Source: Apostichopus japonicus (lineage: Eukaryota; Echinodermata; Holothuroidea; Aspidochirotida; Stichopodidae). Taken from it: a stretch of DNA of 64,000 nt. How positions within the stretch are numbered: position 1 is the first letter of the stretch; each line of letters begins with the position of its first letter. A program made the position numbers and the translations under genes. Shown one piece after another: positions 35,091 through 50,686 of the stretch. The stretch covers positions 9,208,001-9,272,000 of the forward strand of contig NC_092575.1 of the NCBI RefSeq assembly GCF_037975245.1, written 5' to 3'. Under the pieces are notes generated by a model. That model searched no databases. It had not been told where the DNA came from and saw only the letters and a list, made by a program, of their open reading frames with translations.

Positions 35091-38000
35091 CAAAAGAATG
35101 TGCGGTACCGATCAATCGAATGTGCGGTACCGATCAATCGAATGTGCGTTGCCGATAAATGGAATGTGCGGTAACGATCAATCGAATGTGCGTTGCCGAT
35201 AAATCGAATGTGCGGTTCCGATCAAAAGAATGTGCGGTAACGATCAATCGAATGTGCGGTAACGATCAATCGAATGTGCAATACCGATCAATCGAATGTG
35301 CGTTGCCGATCAATCGAATGTGCGGTGACGATCAAAAGAATGTGCGGTACCGATCAATCGAATGTGCGGTACCGATCAATCGAATGTGCGTTGCCGATAA
35401 ATGGAATGTGCGGTAACGATCAATCGAATGTGCGGTAGCGAACAATCGAATGTGCGGTACCGATTAATCGAATGTGCGTTGCCGATAAATGGAATGTGCG
35501 GTAACGATCAATCGAATGTGCGGTAGCGAACAATCGAATGTGCGGTACGGATAAATCGAATTTGCGGTACCGATCAATCGAATGTGCGGTGACGATCAAT
35601 CGAATATGCGGTACGGATAAATCAAATGTGCGGTACCGATCAAGCGAATGTGCAGTACCAATTAATCAAATTTGCGTTACCGATAAATCAAATGTGCGTT
35701 ACCAATTAATCGATTGTGCTATACCGATCAATCGATTGTACGGTACCGATCAATCGAATGTGCGGTAACAATAAATCGAATGTGAGGTACCGATAAATCG
35801 AATATGCGATTACGATGAATAGAATGTGCAATACCGATCAATCGAATGTGCGTTGCCGATCAATCGAATGTGCGGTTCCGATCAAAAGAATGTGCGTTGC
35901 CGTTAAAAAGAATGTGCGGTTCCGATCAATAGAATGTGCGGTTCCAAAAATGGATTGTGCGGTACATTTAAATAGAATGTGCGGTACCGATCAATCGAAT
36001 GTGCGGATCCAAAAAATGGAATGTGCGGTACATTTTAATAGAATGTGCGGTACCGATCAATCGAATGTGCGGTTCCAAAAAATGGAATGTGCGGTACATT
36101 TTAATAGAATGCGCGGTAAGGATGGACCGAATGTGCGTTGCCGATCAATCGAATATGCGCTACCGATAAATCGAATGTGCGGTACGGATCAATCGAATGT
36201 GCGCTACCGATCAATCGAAGGTGCGGTACCGATAAATTGAATGTGCGTTGCCGATCAATAGAATATGCGGTAACGATCGATCGAAAATGCGGTACCTATC
36301 AATCGAATGTGCGGTACCGATCAATCGAATGTGCGGTACCGATCAATCGATTGTGCGGTACTGATCAATCGAATGTGCGGTACCGATCAATCGAATGTGC
36401 GGTAACAATCAATCGAATGTGCGGTACCGATAAATCGAAGGTGCGGTGCCATGTTATCGATTGTGCTGTACCGATAAATCGAATGTGCGGTACCGATCAA
36501 TATAATATGCGATTACGATGAATGGAATGTGCAATACCGATAAATCGAATGTGCGGTACCGATTAATCGAATGTGCGTTGCCGTTAAATAGAATGTGCGG
36601 TTCCGAAAACAATAGAATGTGCGGTACCAATCAATCGATTGTGCGGTGCCGATCAATCGAATGTGCGGTGACGATTAATCGAATGTGCTTTACCGATCAA
36701 TCGAATGTGTGGTACCGATAAATCGAATGTGCGGTATCGATGAATCGAATATGCGTTACCAATTAATCGATTGTGCTGTACCGATCAATCGAATGTGCGG
36801 TACTTTTAAATAGAATGTGCGGTACCGATAAATCGAATGTGCTGTACCGATCAATCGAATGTGCGTTGCCGATCAATCGATTGTGCGGTACCGATCAATC
36901 GAATATGCGGTACCGATCAATCGAATGTGCGGTACCGATCAATCGAATGTGCGGTACCGATCAATCGAATGTGCGGTACCGATCAATCGAATGGGCGGTT
37001 CCAAAAAATGGAATGTGCGGTACATTTAAATAGAATATGCGGTACCGATTAATCAAATGTGCGGTATCGATCAATCGAATGTGCGGTAGTGATAAATCGA
37101 ATGTGCGTTGCCGATAAATCGAAAATGCGTTACCGATCAATCGAATGTGCGGTACCGATCAATCGAATGTGCGGTAAGGATGGACCGAATGTGCGTTGCC
37201 GATCAATCGAATGTGCGGCACCGATAAATCGAATGTGCGGTACGGATCAATCGAATGTGCGCTACCAATCAATCGAAGGTGCGGTACCGATAAATTGAAT
37301 GTGCGTTGCCGATCAATCGAATATGTGGTAACGATCGATCGAAATGCGGTACCTATCAATCGAATGTGCGGTACCGATATATCGAATGTGCGGTACCGAT
37401 AAACCGAATGTGCGGTACCGATCAATCGAATGTGCGGTACCGATCAATCGAATGTGCGCTACCGATCAATCGAAAGTGCGGTACCGATAAATTGAATGTG
37501 CGTTGCCGATAAATCGAATATGCGGTAACGATCAATGGAATGTGCGATACCGATCAATCGAATGTGAGGAACCGATCAAACGAATGTGTTGAACCGATCA
37601 ATCGAATGTGCGGTGACTATTAATCGAATGTGCTTTACCGATCAATCGAATGTGTGGTACCGATAAATCGAATGTGCGGTATCGATCAATCGAATATGCG
37701 TTACCAATTAATCGATTGTGCTGTACCGATCAATCGAATGTGCGGTACTTTTAAATAGAATGTGCGGTACCGATAAATCGAATGTGCTGTACCGATCAAT
37801 CGAATGTGCGTTGCCGATGAATCGAATGTGCGGTACCGATCAAACAAAATGTGCGGTAACAATCAATCGAATGTGCGGTACCGATAAATCGAATGTGCGG
37901 TACCGATGAATAGAATGTGCGGTACCGATCAATCGAATGTGTGGTACGGATTAATCGAAAGTGCGGTACCGATCAAACGAATGTGCGATTGATCAATCGA

Positions 38001-38157
38001 ATGTGCGATTGATCAATCGAATGTGCGGTACCGATAAATCGAATGTGCGGTTCCAAAAAATGGAATGTGCGGTAAATTTAAATAGAATGTACGGTACATT
38101 TAAATAGAATGTGCGGTACCGATAAATCAAATGTGCGGTTCCGATCAATCGAATGTG

Positions 38158-40025
38158 CGGTACCGATAAATCAAATGTGCGGTATCGATCAACCGAATGT
38201 GCGGTACCGATAAAACGAATGTGCGTTGCCGATAAATCGAAAATGCGTAACCGATAAATAGAAAATGCGGTAACGATCAATCGAATGTGCGATACCGATC
38301 AATCGAATGTGAGGAACCGATCAAACGAATGTGCGGAACCGATCAATCGATTGTGAGGTGCCGATCAATCGAATGTGCGATGACGATTAATCGAATGTGC
38401 TTTACCGATGAATCGAATGTGCGGTACCGATAAATCGAATGTGCGGTATCGATCAATCGAATATGCGTTACCAATTAATCGATTGTGCTGTACCGATCAA
38501 TCGAATGTGCGGTACATTTAAATAGAATGTGCGGTACCGATCAATCTAATGTGCTGTACCGATCAATCGAATGTGCGTTGCCGATCAATCGATTGTGCGG
38601 TAGGGATCAATCGAATGTGCGCTACCGATCAATCGAAGGTGCGGTACCGATAAATTGAATGTGCGTTGCCGATAAATCGAATATGCGGTAACGATCGATC
38701 GAAAATGCGGTACCTATCAATCGAATGTGCGGTACCGATCAATCGAATGTGCGGTACCGATAAACCGAATGTGCGGTACCGATCAATCGAATGTGCGGTA
38801 CCGATCAATCGAATGTGCGCTACCGATCAATCGAAAGTGCGGTACCGATAAACCGAATGTGCGGTACATTTTAATAGAATGTGCGGTACCGATAAATCGA
38901 ATGTGCTGTACCTATCAATCGAATGTGCGTTGCCGATCAATCGAATGTGCGGTACAGATTAATCGAATGTGCGTTGCCGATAAATGGAATGTGCGGTAGC
39001 GATCAATCGAATGTGCGGTACCGATCAATCGAATGTGCGGTACGGATAAATCGAATTTGCGGTACCTATCAATCGAATGTGCGGTGACGATCAATGGAAT
39101 ATGCGGTACGGATAAATCAAATGTGCGGTATCGATCCATTGAATGTGCAGTACCAATTAATCGAATGTGCGTTACCGATAAACCGTATATGCATTACAGA
39201 TCAATCGAAGGTGCGGTACTGATCAATCGAATTTACGCTACCAACCAATCGAATGTGCGGTACCGATAGCTCGAATGTGCGTTGCCGATCAATCGAATGT
39301 GCGATTGATTAATCGAATGTGCGGTACCGATCAATCGAATGTGCGGTACCGATCAATTGAATGTGCGGTACCGATAAATCGAATGTGCGGAACGAATAAA
39401 TTGAATGTGCGGTACCGATCAATCGAATGCGCGGTACCGATCAATCGAAGGTGCGGTACCGATAAGTCGAATGTGCGGTGCCGAACAATCGAATATGCGG
39501 TGACGATCAATCGAATGTGTTGTACCGATAAAACGAATGTGCGGTTCCGATCAATCGAATATGCGGTACCGATAAATCGAATGTGCGTTCCGATAATTGG
39601 AATATGCGGTACCGATCAATAGATTGTGCGGCAGCGATAAATCGAATATGTGTTACCGATCAATCGAATGTGCGGTACCGATCAATCGAATGTGCGGTAC
39701 CGATCAATCGAATGTGCGGTATCGATAAATGGAATGTGCGGTGTCGATCAATCGAATGTGCGGTACCGATCAATCGTATGTGCGGTACCGATCAATCTAA
39801 TATGCGGTAACGATCAATCGAATGTGCGGTACCTATCAATCGAATGTGCGGTACCGATCAATCGAATGTGCGCTAACGATCAATAGAAGGTGCGGTACCG
39901 ATAAATTGAATGTGCGTTGCCGATAAATCGAATATGCGGTACCGATGAATAGAATGTGCGGTACCGATCAATCGATTGTGCGGTACGGATTAATCGAATG
40001 TGCGGTACCGATCAATCGAATGTGC
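38158..40025. repeat. Higher-order repeat block D, copy 1
   Basis: Repeated with offset 2,109 bp at 40267-42134, with no difference noticed by eye. Markers are GGTAGGGATCAATCG, GATCGATCGAAAATG, CCGTATATGC and GATAGCTCG. Confidence 0.88.
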
Positions 40026-40240
40026 GGTACCGATCAATCGAATGTGCGGTATCGATAAATGGAATGTGCGGTGTCGATCAATCGAATGTGCGGTACCGAT
40101 CAATCGTATGTGCGGTACCGATCAATCTAATATGCGGTAACGATCAATCGAATGTGCGGTACCTATCAATCGAATGTGCGGTACCGATCAATCGAATGTG
40201 CGCTAACGATCAATAGAAGGTGCGGTACCGATAAATTGAA
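39664..40240. repeat. Local 330-bp (15-monomer) tandem duplication
   Basis: The run with ATCGATAAATGG, GTGTCGATC, GATCAATCGTATG, GATCAATCTAATATG and CTAACGATCAATAG occurs at about 39664-39910 and again exactly 330 bp later. It lies between the two block D copies and is a direct trace of unequal exchange in whole-monomer steps. Confidence 0.88.
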
Positions 40241-40266
40241 TGTGCGTTGCCGATAAATCGAATGTG

Positions 40267-42134
40267 CGGTACCGATAAATCAAATGTGCGGTATCGATCA
40301 ACCGAATGTGCGGTACCGATAAAACGAATGTGCGTTGCCGATAAATCGAAAATGCGTAACCGATAAATAGAAAATGCGGTAACGATCAATCGAATGTGCG
40401 ATACCGATCAATCGAATGTGAGGAACCGATCAAACGAATGTGCGGAACCGATCAATCGATTGTGAGGTGCCGATCAATCGAATGTGCGATGACGATTAAT
40501 CGAATGTGCTTTACCGATGAATCGAATGTGCGGTACCGATAAATCGAATGTGCGGTATCGATCAATCGAATATGCGTTACCAATTAATCGATTGTGCTGT
40601 ACCGATCAATCGAATGTGCGGTACATTTAAATAGAATGTGCGGTACCGATCAATCTAATGTGCTGTACCGATCAATCGAATGTGCGTTGCCGATCAATCG
40701 ATTGTGCGGTAGGGATCAATCGAATGTGCGCTACCGATCAATCGAAGGTGCGGTACCGATAAATTGAATGTGCGTTGCCGATAAATCGAATATGCGGTAA
40801 CGATCGATCGAAAATGCGGTACCTATCAATCGAATGTGCGGTACCGATCAATCGAATGTGCGGTACCGATAAACCGAATGTGCGGTACCGATCAATCGAA
40901 TGTGCGGTACCGATCAATCGAATGTGCGCTACCGATCAATCGAAAGTGCGGTACCGATAAACCGAATGTGCGGTACATTTTAATAGAATGTGCGGTACCG
41001 ATAAATCGAATGTGCTGTACCTATCAATCGAATGTGCGTTGCCGATCAATCGAATGTGCGGTACAGATTAATCGAATGTGCGTTGCCGATAAATGGAATG
41101 TGCGGTAGCGATCAATCGAATGTGCGGTACCGATCAATCGAATGTGCGGTACGGATAAATCGAATTTGCGGTACCTATCAATCGAATGTGCGGTGACGAT
41201 CAATGGAATATGCGGTACGGATAAATCAAATGTGCGGTATCGATCCATTGAATGTGCAGTACCAATTAATCGAATGTGCGTTACCGATAAACCGTATATG
41301 CATTACAGATCAATCGAAGGTGCGGTACTGATCAATCGAATTTACGCTACCAACCAATCGAATGTGCGGTACCGATAGCTCGAATGTGCGTTGCCGATCA
41401 ATCGAATGTGCGATTGATTAATCGAATGTGCGGTACCGATCAATCGAATGTGCGGTACCGATCAATTGAATGTGCGGTACCGATAAATCGAATGTGCGGA
41501 ACGAATAAATTGAATGTGCGGTACCGATCAATCGAATGCGCGGTACCGATCAATCGAAGGTGCGGTACCGATAAGTCGAATGTGCGGTGCCGAACAATCG
41601 AATATGCGGTGACGATCAATCGAATGTGTTGTACCGATAAAACGAATGTGCGGTTCCGATCAATCGAATATGCGGTACCGATAAATCGAATGTGCGTTCC
41701 GATAATTGGAATATGCGGTACCGATCAATAGATTGTGCGGCAGCGATAAATCGAATATGTGTTACCGATCAATCGAATGTGCGGTACCGATCAATCGAAT
41801 GTGCGGTACCGATCAATCGAATGTGCGGTATCGATAAATGGAATGTGCGGTGTCGATCAATCGAATGTGCGGTACCGATCAATCGTATGTGCGGTACCGA
41901 TCAATCTAATATGCGGTAACGATCAATCGAATGTGCGGTACCTATCAATCGAATGTGCGGTACCGATCAATCGAATGTGCGCTAACGATCAATAGAAGGT
42001 GCGGTACCGATAAATTGAATGTGCGTTGCCGATAAATCGAATATGCGGTACCGATGAATAGAATGTGCGGTACCGATCAATCGATTGTGCGGTACGGATT
42101 AATCGAATGTGCGGTACCGATCAATCGAATGTGC
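40267..42134. repeat. Higher-order repeat block D, copy 2
   Basis: Second copy of 38158-40025. After 42134 the sequence continues into a GTCCCAAAAAATGG-containing segment that is shared with the 3.5 kb blocks further right. Confidence 0.88.
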
Positions 42135-43650
42135 GGTACGGATTAATCGAATGTGCGGTACCGATCAATCGAATGTGCGGTACCGATAAATGGAATGTGC
42201 GGTCCCAAAAAATGGAATGTGCGGTACATTTAAATAGAATGTGCGGTACATTTAAGTAGAATGTGCGGTAGTGATAAATCGAATATGCGGTACCGATAAA
42301 TCAAATGTGCGGTATCGATCAATCGAATGTGCGGTACTGATAAATCGAATGTGCGTTGCCGATCAATCGAAATTGCGTTACCGATAAATAGAGTATGCGG
42401 TTACTATCAATGGAATGTGCGATACTGATCAATCGAATGTGAGGAACCGATCAAACGAATGTGCGGAACCGATCAATCGATTGATCGGTGCCGATCAATC
42501 GAATATGCGGTGACGATCAAACGAATGTGTTGTACCGATAAAACGAATGTGCGGTTCCGATCAATCGAATGTGCGGTACCGATAAATCGAATGTGCGTTC
42601 CGATAATTCGAATATGCGGTACCGATCAATAGATTGTGCGGCAGCGATAAATCGAATATGTGTTACCGATCAATCGAATGTGCGGTACCGATCAATCGAA
42701 TGTGCGGTACCGATCAATCGAATGTGCGGTATCGATCAATCGCATGTGCGGTATCGATAAATGGAATGTGCGGTGTCGATCAATCGAATATGCGTTGACG
42801 ATCAATCGAATGTGTTGTACCGATAAAACGAATGTGCGGTTCCGATCAATCGAATGTGCGGTACCGATAAATCGAATGTGCGTTCCGATAATTCGAATAT
42901 GCGGTACCGATCAATAGATTGTGCGGCAGCGATAAATCGAATATGTGTTACCGATCAATCGAATGTGCGGTACCGATCAATCGAATGTGCGGTACCGATC
43001 AATCGAATGTGCGGTATCGATAAATGGAATGTGCGGTGTCGATCAATCGAATGTGCTTTCCCGATCAATCGTATGTGCGGTACCGATCAATCTAATATGC
43101 GGTAACGATCAATCGAATGTGCGGTACCTATCAATCGAATGTGCGGTACCGATCAATCGAATGTGCGCTAACGATCAATAGAAGGTGCGGTACCGATAAA
43201 TTGAATGTGCGTTGCCGATAAATCGAATGTGCGGTTCCAAAAAATGGAATGTGCGGTACCGATCAATCGAATGTGCGGTACGGATTAATCGAATGTGCGG
43301 TACCGATCAATCGAATGTGCGGTACGGATTAATCGAATGTGCGGTACCGATCAATCGAATGTGCGGTACCGATAAATCGAATGTGCGGTATATTTAAGTA
43401 GAATGTGCGGTAGTGATAAATCGAATATGCGGTACCGATAAATCAAATGTGCGGTATCGATCAATCGAATGTGCGGTACTGATAAATCGAATGTGCGTTG
43501 CCGATCAATCGAAATTGCGTTACCGATAAATAGAGTATGCGGTTACTATCAATGGAATGTGCGATACTGATCAATCGAATGTGAGGAACCGATCAAACGA
43601 ATGTGCGGAACCGATCAATCGATTGTGCGGTGCCGATCAATCGAATGTGC

Positions 43651-46600
43651 GGCGACGATTAATCGAATGTGCTTTACCGATCAATCGAATGTTGTGGTAC
43701 CGATAAATCGAATGTGCGGTATCGATCAATCGAATATGCGTTACCAATTAATCGATTGTGCTGTACCGATCAATCGAATGTGCGGTACTTTTAAATCGAA
43801 TGTGCGGTACCGATCAATCGAATGTGGGGACATTTAAATAGAATGTGCGGTACCGATAAATCGAATGTGCGGTACCCATAAATCGAATGTGCTGTACCGA
43901 TCAATCGAATGTGCGTTGCCGATCAATCGATTGTGCGGTACCGATCAATCGAATGTGCGGTACCGATCAATCGAATGTGCGGTACCGATCAATCGAATGT
44001 GCGGTACCGATAAATCGAATATGCGATTACGATGAATGGAATGTGCAATACCGATCAATCGAATGTGCGTTGCCGATCAATCGAATGTGCGATACCGATT
44101 AATCGAATGTGCGTTACCGATAAATTGAAAATTCGGTACCGATTAATCGTATGCGCGGTACCGATCAATCGAAGGTGCGGTACCGAAAAGTCGAATGTGC
44201 GGTGCCGAACAATCAAATATGCGGTGACGATCAATCGAATGTGTTGTACCGATAAAACGAATTTAGGGTACCGATCAATCGAACGTGCGGTACCGATAAA
44301 TCGAATGTGCGTTACCGATCAATCGAATGTGCTTTACCGATAAATCGGATGTGCGGTACCGATCAATCGAATGTGCGGAACCGATTAATCGAATGTGCGT
44401 TGCCGATAATTTGAATGTGCGGTACCGATCAATCGAATGTGCGGTATCGATCATTCGAATATGCGTTACCAATTAATCGATTGTGCTGTACCGATCAATC
44501 GAATGTGCGGTAGATTTAAATAGAATGTGCGGTACCGATAAATCGAATGTGCTGTACCAATCAATCGAATGTGCGTTGCCGATCAATCGAATGTGCGGTA
44601 CCGATTAATCGAATGTGCGTTGCCGATAAATGGAATGTGCGTTGCCGATAAATGGAATGTGCGGTGACGATCAATCGAATATGCGGTACGGATAAATCAA
44701 ATGTGCGGTACCGATCAAGCGAATGTGCAGTACCAATTAATCAAATGTGCGTTACCGATAAATCAAATGTGCGTTACCAATTAATCGTTTGTGCTATACC
44801 GATCAATCGATTGTGCGGTACTGATCAATCGAATGTGCGGTACCGATCAATCGAATGTGCGGTAACAATCAATCGAATGTGCGGTACCGATAAATCGAAG
44901 GTGCGGTGCCATGTTATCGATTGTGCTGTACCGATAAATCGAATGTGCGGTACCGATCAATATAATATGCGATTACGATGAATGGAATGTGCAATACCGA
45001 TAAATCGAATGTGCGGTACCGATTAATCGAATGTGCGTTGCCGTTAAATAGAATGTGCGGTTCCGAAAACAATAGAATGTGCGGTACCAATCAATCGATT
45101 GTGCGGTACCGATTAATCGTATGTGCGGTACCGATGAATAGAATGTGCGGTACCGATCAATCGAATGTGTGGTACGGATTAATCGAAAGTGCGGTACCGA
45201 TCAATCGAATGTGCGGTTCCAAAAAATGGAATGTGCGGTACATTTAAATAGAATGTGCGGTACCGATCAATCGAATGTGCGGTACCGATCAATCGAATGT
45301 GCGCTACCGATCAATCGAAAGTGCGGTACCGATAAACTGAATGTGCGGTACATTTTAATAGAATGTGCGGTACCGATAAATCGAATGTGCTGTACCTATC
45401 AATCGATTGTGCGTTGCCGATCAATCGAATGTGCGGTACAGATTAATCGAATGTGCGTTGCCGATAAATGGAATGTGCGGTAGCGATCAATCGAATGTGC
45501 GGTACCGATCAATCGAATGTGCGGTAGCGATCAATCGAATTTGCGGTACCTATCAATCGAATGTGCGGTGACGATCAATAGAATATGCGGTACGGATAAA
45601 TCAAATGTGCGGTATCGATCAATCGAATGTGCAGTACCAATTAATCGAATGTGCGTTACCGATAAACCGAATATGCATTACAGATCAATCGAAGGTGCGG
45701 TACTGATCAATCGAATTTACGCTACCAACCAATCGAATGTGCGGTACCGATAGCTCGAATGTGCGTTGCCGATCAATCGAATGTGCGATTGATTAATCGA
45801 ATGTGCGGTACCGATCAATCGAATGTGCGGTACCGATCAATTGAATGTGCGGTACCGATAAATCGAATGTGCGGAACGAATAAATTGAATGTGCGGTACC
45901 GATCAATCGAATGCGCGGTACCGATCAATCGAAGGTGCGGTACCGATAAGTCGAATGTGCGGTGCCGAACAATCGAATATGCGGTGACGATCAATCGAAT
46001 GTGTTGTACCGATAAAACGAATGTGCGGTTCCGATCAATCGAATATGCGGTACCGATAAATCGAATGTGCGTTCCGATAATTGGAATATGCGGTACCGAT
46101 CAATAGATTGTGCGGCAGCGATAAATCGAATATGTGTTACCGATCAATCGAATGTGCGGTACCGATCAATCGAATGTGCGGTACCGATCAATCGAATGTG
46201 CGGTATCGATAAATGGAATGTGCGGTGTCGATCAATCGAATGTGCGTTCCCGATCAATCGTATGTGCGGTACCGATCAATCTAATATGCGGTAACGATCA
46301 ATCGAATGTGCGGTACCTATCAATCGAATGTGCGGTACCGATCAATCGAATGTGCGCTAACGATCAATAGAAGGTGCGGTACCGATAAATTGAATGTGCG
46401 TTGCCGATAAATCGAATATGCGGTACCGATGAATAGAATGTGCGGTACCGATCAATCGATTGTGCGGTACGGATTAATCGAATGTGCGGTACCGATCAAT
46501 CGAATGTGCGGTACGGATTAATCGAATGTGCGGTACCGATCAATCGAATGTGCGGTACCGATAAATGGAATGTGCGGTCCCAAAAAATGGAATGTGCGGT

Positions 46601-47168
46601 ACATTTAAATAGAATGTGCGGTACATTTAAGTAGAATGTGCGGTAGTGATAAATCGAATATGCGGTACCGATAAATCAAATGTGCGGTATCGATCAATCA
46701 AATGTGCGGTACTGATAAATCGAATGTGCGTTGCCGATCAATCGAAATTGCGTTACCGATAAATAGAGTATGCGGTTACTATCAATGGAATGTGCGATAC
46801 TGATCAATCGAATGTGAGGAACCGATCAAACGAATGTGCGGAACCGATCAATCGATTGTACGGTGCCGATCAATCGAATATGCGGTGACGATCAAACGAA
46901 TGTGTTGTACCGATAAAACGAATGTGCGGTTCCGATCAATCGAATGTGCGGTACCGATAAATCGAATGTGCGTTCCGATAATTCGAATATGCGGTACCGA
47001 TCAATAGATTGTGCGGCAGCGATAAATCGAATATGTGTTACCGATCAATCGAATGTGCGGTACCGATCAATCGAATGTGCGGTACCGATCAATCGCATGT
47101 GCGGTATCGATAAATGGAATGTGCGGTGTCGATCAATCGAATATGCGTTGACGATCAATCGAATGTGC
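43651..47168. repeat. Higher-order repeat block E, copy 1
   Basis: First of three tandem 3,518-bp copies (about 160 monomers). Markers are GATCAATCGAATGTTGTGG at 43680, GTGGGGACATTT at 43826, GCCATGTTATCG at 44908 and GAACGAATAAATTG near 45873. I noticed no differences from copy 2. Confidence 0.93.
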
Positions 47169-50100
47169 GGCGACGATTAATCGAATGTGCTTTACCGATC
47201 AATCGAATGTTGTGGTACCGATAAATCGAATGTGCGGTATCGATCAATCGAATATGCGTTACCAATTAATCGATTGTGCTGTACCGATCAATCGAATGTG
47301 CGGTACTTTTAAATCGAATGTGCGGTACCGATCAATCGAATGTGGGGACATTTAAATAGAATGTGCGGTACCGATAAATCGAATGTGCGGTACCCATAAA
47401 TCGAATGTGCTGTACCGATCAATCGAATGTGCGTTGCCGATCAATCGATTGTGCGGTACCGATCAATCGAATGTGCGGTACCGATCAATCGAATGTGCGG
47501 TACCGATCAATCGAATGTGCGGTACCGATAAATCGAATATGCGATTACGATGAATGGAATGTGCAATACCGATCAATCGAATGTGCGTTGCCGATCAATC
47601 GAATGTGCGATACCGATTAATCGAATGTGCGTTACCGATAAATTGAAAATTCGGTACCGATTAATCGTATGCGCGGTACCGATCAATCGAAGGTGCGGTA
47701 CCGAAAAGTCGAATGTGCGGTGCCGAACAATCAAATATGCGGTGACGATCAATCGAATGTGTTGTACCGATAAAACGAATTTAGGGTACCGATCAATCGA
47801 ACGTGCGGTACCGATAAATCGAATGTGCGTTACCGATCAATCGAATGTGCTTTACCGATAAATCGGATGTGCGGTACCGATCAATCGAATGTGCGGAACC
47901 GATTAATCGAATGTGCGTTGCCGATAATTTGAATGTGCGGTACCGATCAATCGAATGTGCGGTATCGATCATTCGAATATGCGTTACCAATTAATCGATT
48001 GTGCTGTACCGATCAATCGAATGTGCGGTAGATTTAAATAGAATGTGCGGTACCGATAAATCGAATGTGCTGTACCAATCAATCGAATGTGCGTTGCCGA
48101 TCAATCGAATGTGCGGTACCGATTAATCGAATGTGCGTTGCCGATAAATGGAATGTGCGTTGCCGATAAATGGAATGTGCGGTGACGATCAATCGAATAT
48201 GCGGTACGGATAAATCAAATGTGCGGTACCGATCAAGCGAATGTGCAGTACCAATTAATCAAATGTGCGTTACCGATAAATCAAATGTGCGTTACCAATT
48301 AATCGTTTGTGCTATACCGATCAATCGATTGTGCGGTACTGATCAATCGAATGTGCGGTACCGATCAATCGAATGTGCGGTAACAATCAATCGAATGTGC
48401 GGTACCGATAAATCGAAGGTGCGGTGCCATGTTATCGATTGTGCTGTACCGATAAATCGAATGTGCGGTACCGATCAATATAATATGCGATTACGATGAA
48501 TGGAATGTGCAATACCGATAAATCGAATGTGCGGTACCGATTAATCGAATGTGCGTTGCCGTTAAATAGAATGTGCGGTTCCGAAAACAATAGAATGTGC
48601 GGTACCAATCAATCGATTGTGCGGTACCGATTAATCGTATGTGCGGTACCGATGAATAGAATGTGCGGTACCGATCAATCGAATGTGTGGTACGGATTAA
48701 TCGAAAGTGCGGTACCGATCAATCGAATGTGCGGTTCCAAAAAATGGAATGTGCGGTACATTTAAATAGAATGTGCGGTACCGATCAATCGAATGTGCGG
48801 TACCGATCAATCGAATGTGCGCTACCGATCAATCGAAAGTGCGGTACCGATAAACTGAATGTGCGGTACATTTTAATAGAATGTGCGGTACCGATAAATC
48901 GAATGTGCTGTACCTATCAATCGATTGTGCGTTGCCGATCAATCGAATGTGCGGTACAGATTAATCGAATGTGCGTTGCCGATAAATGGAATGTGCGGTA
49001 GCGATCAATCGAATGTGCGGTACCGATCAATCGAATGTGCGGTAGCGATCAATCGAATTTGCGGTACCTATCAATCGAATGTGCGGTGACGATCAATAGA
49101 ATATGCGGTACGGATAAATCAAATGTGCGGTATCGATCAATCGAATGTGCAGTACCAATTAATCGAATGTGCGTTACCGATAAACCGAATATGCATTACA
49201 GATCAATCGAAGGTGCGGTACTGATCAATCGAATTTACGCTACCAACCAATCGAATGTGCGGTACCGATAGCTCGAATGTGCGTTGCCGATCAATCGAAT
49301 GTGCGATTGATTAATCGAATGTGCGGTACCGATCAATCGAATGTGCGGTACCGATCAATTGAATGTGCGGTACCGATAAATCGAATGTGCGGAACGAATA
49401 AATTGAATGTGCGGTACCGATCAATCGAATGCGCGGTACCGATCAATCGAAGGTGCGGTACCGATAAGTCGAATGTGCGGTGCCGAACAATCGAATATGC
49501 GGTGACGATCAATCGAATGTGTTGTACCGATAAAACGAATGTGCGGTTCCGATCAATCGAATATGCGGTACCGATAAATCGAATGTGCGTTCCGATAATT
49601 GGAATATGCGGTACCGATCAATAGATTGTGCGGCAGCGATAAATCGAATATGTGTTACCGATCAATCGAATGTGCGGTACCGATCAATCGAATGTGCGGT
49701 ACCGATCAATCGAATGTGCGGTATCGATAAATGGAATGTGCGGTGTCGATCAATCGAATGTGCGTTCCCGATCAATCGTATGTGCGGTACCGATCAATCT
49801 AATATGCGGTAACGATCAATCGAATGTGCGGTACCTATCAATCGAATGTGCGGTACCGATCAATCGAATGTGCGCTAACGATCAATAGAAGGTGCGGTAC
49901 CGATAAATTGAATGTGCGTTGCCGATAAATCGAATATGCGGTACCGATGAATAGAATGTGCGGTACCGATCAATCGATTGTGCGGTACGGATTAATCGAA
50001 TGTGCGGTACCGATCAATCGAATGTGCGGTACGGATTAATCGAATGTGCGGTACCGATCAATCGAATGTGCGGTACCGATAAATGGAATGTGCGGTCCCA

Positions 50101-50686
50101 AAAAATGGAATGTGCGGTACATTTAAATAGAATGTGCGGTACATTTAAGTAGAATGTGCGGTAGTGATAAATCGAATATGCGGTACCGATAAATCAAATG
50201 TGCGGTATCGATCAATCAAATGTGCGGTACTGATAAATCGAATGTGCGTTGCCGATCAATCGAAATTGCGTTACCGATAAATAGAGTATGCGGTTACTAT
50301 CAATGGAATGTGCGATACTGATCAATCGAATGTGAGGAACCGATCAAACGAATGTGCGGAACCGATCAATCGATTGTACGGTGCCGATCAATCGAATATG
50401 CGGTGACGATCAAACGAATGTGTTGTACCGATAAAACGAATGTGCGGTTCCGATCAATCGAATGTGCGGTACCGATAAATCGAATGTGCGTTCCGATAAT
50501 TCGAATATGCGGTACCGATCAATAGATTGTGCGGCAGCGATAAATCGAATATGTGTTACCGATCAATCGAATGTGCGGTACCGATCAATCGAATGTGCGG
50601 TACCGATCAATCGCATGTGCGGTATCGATAAATGGAATGTGCGGTGTCGATCAATCGAATATGCGTTGACGATCAATCGAATGTGC
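47169..50686. repeat. Higher-order repeat block E, copy 2
   Basis: Direct tandem copy of 43651-47168 at a constant offset of 3,518 bp. Confidence 0.93.
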
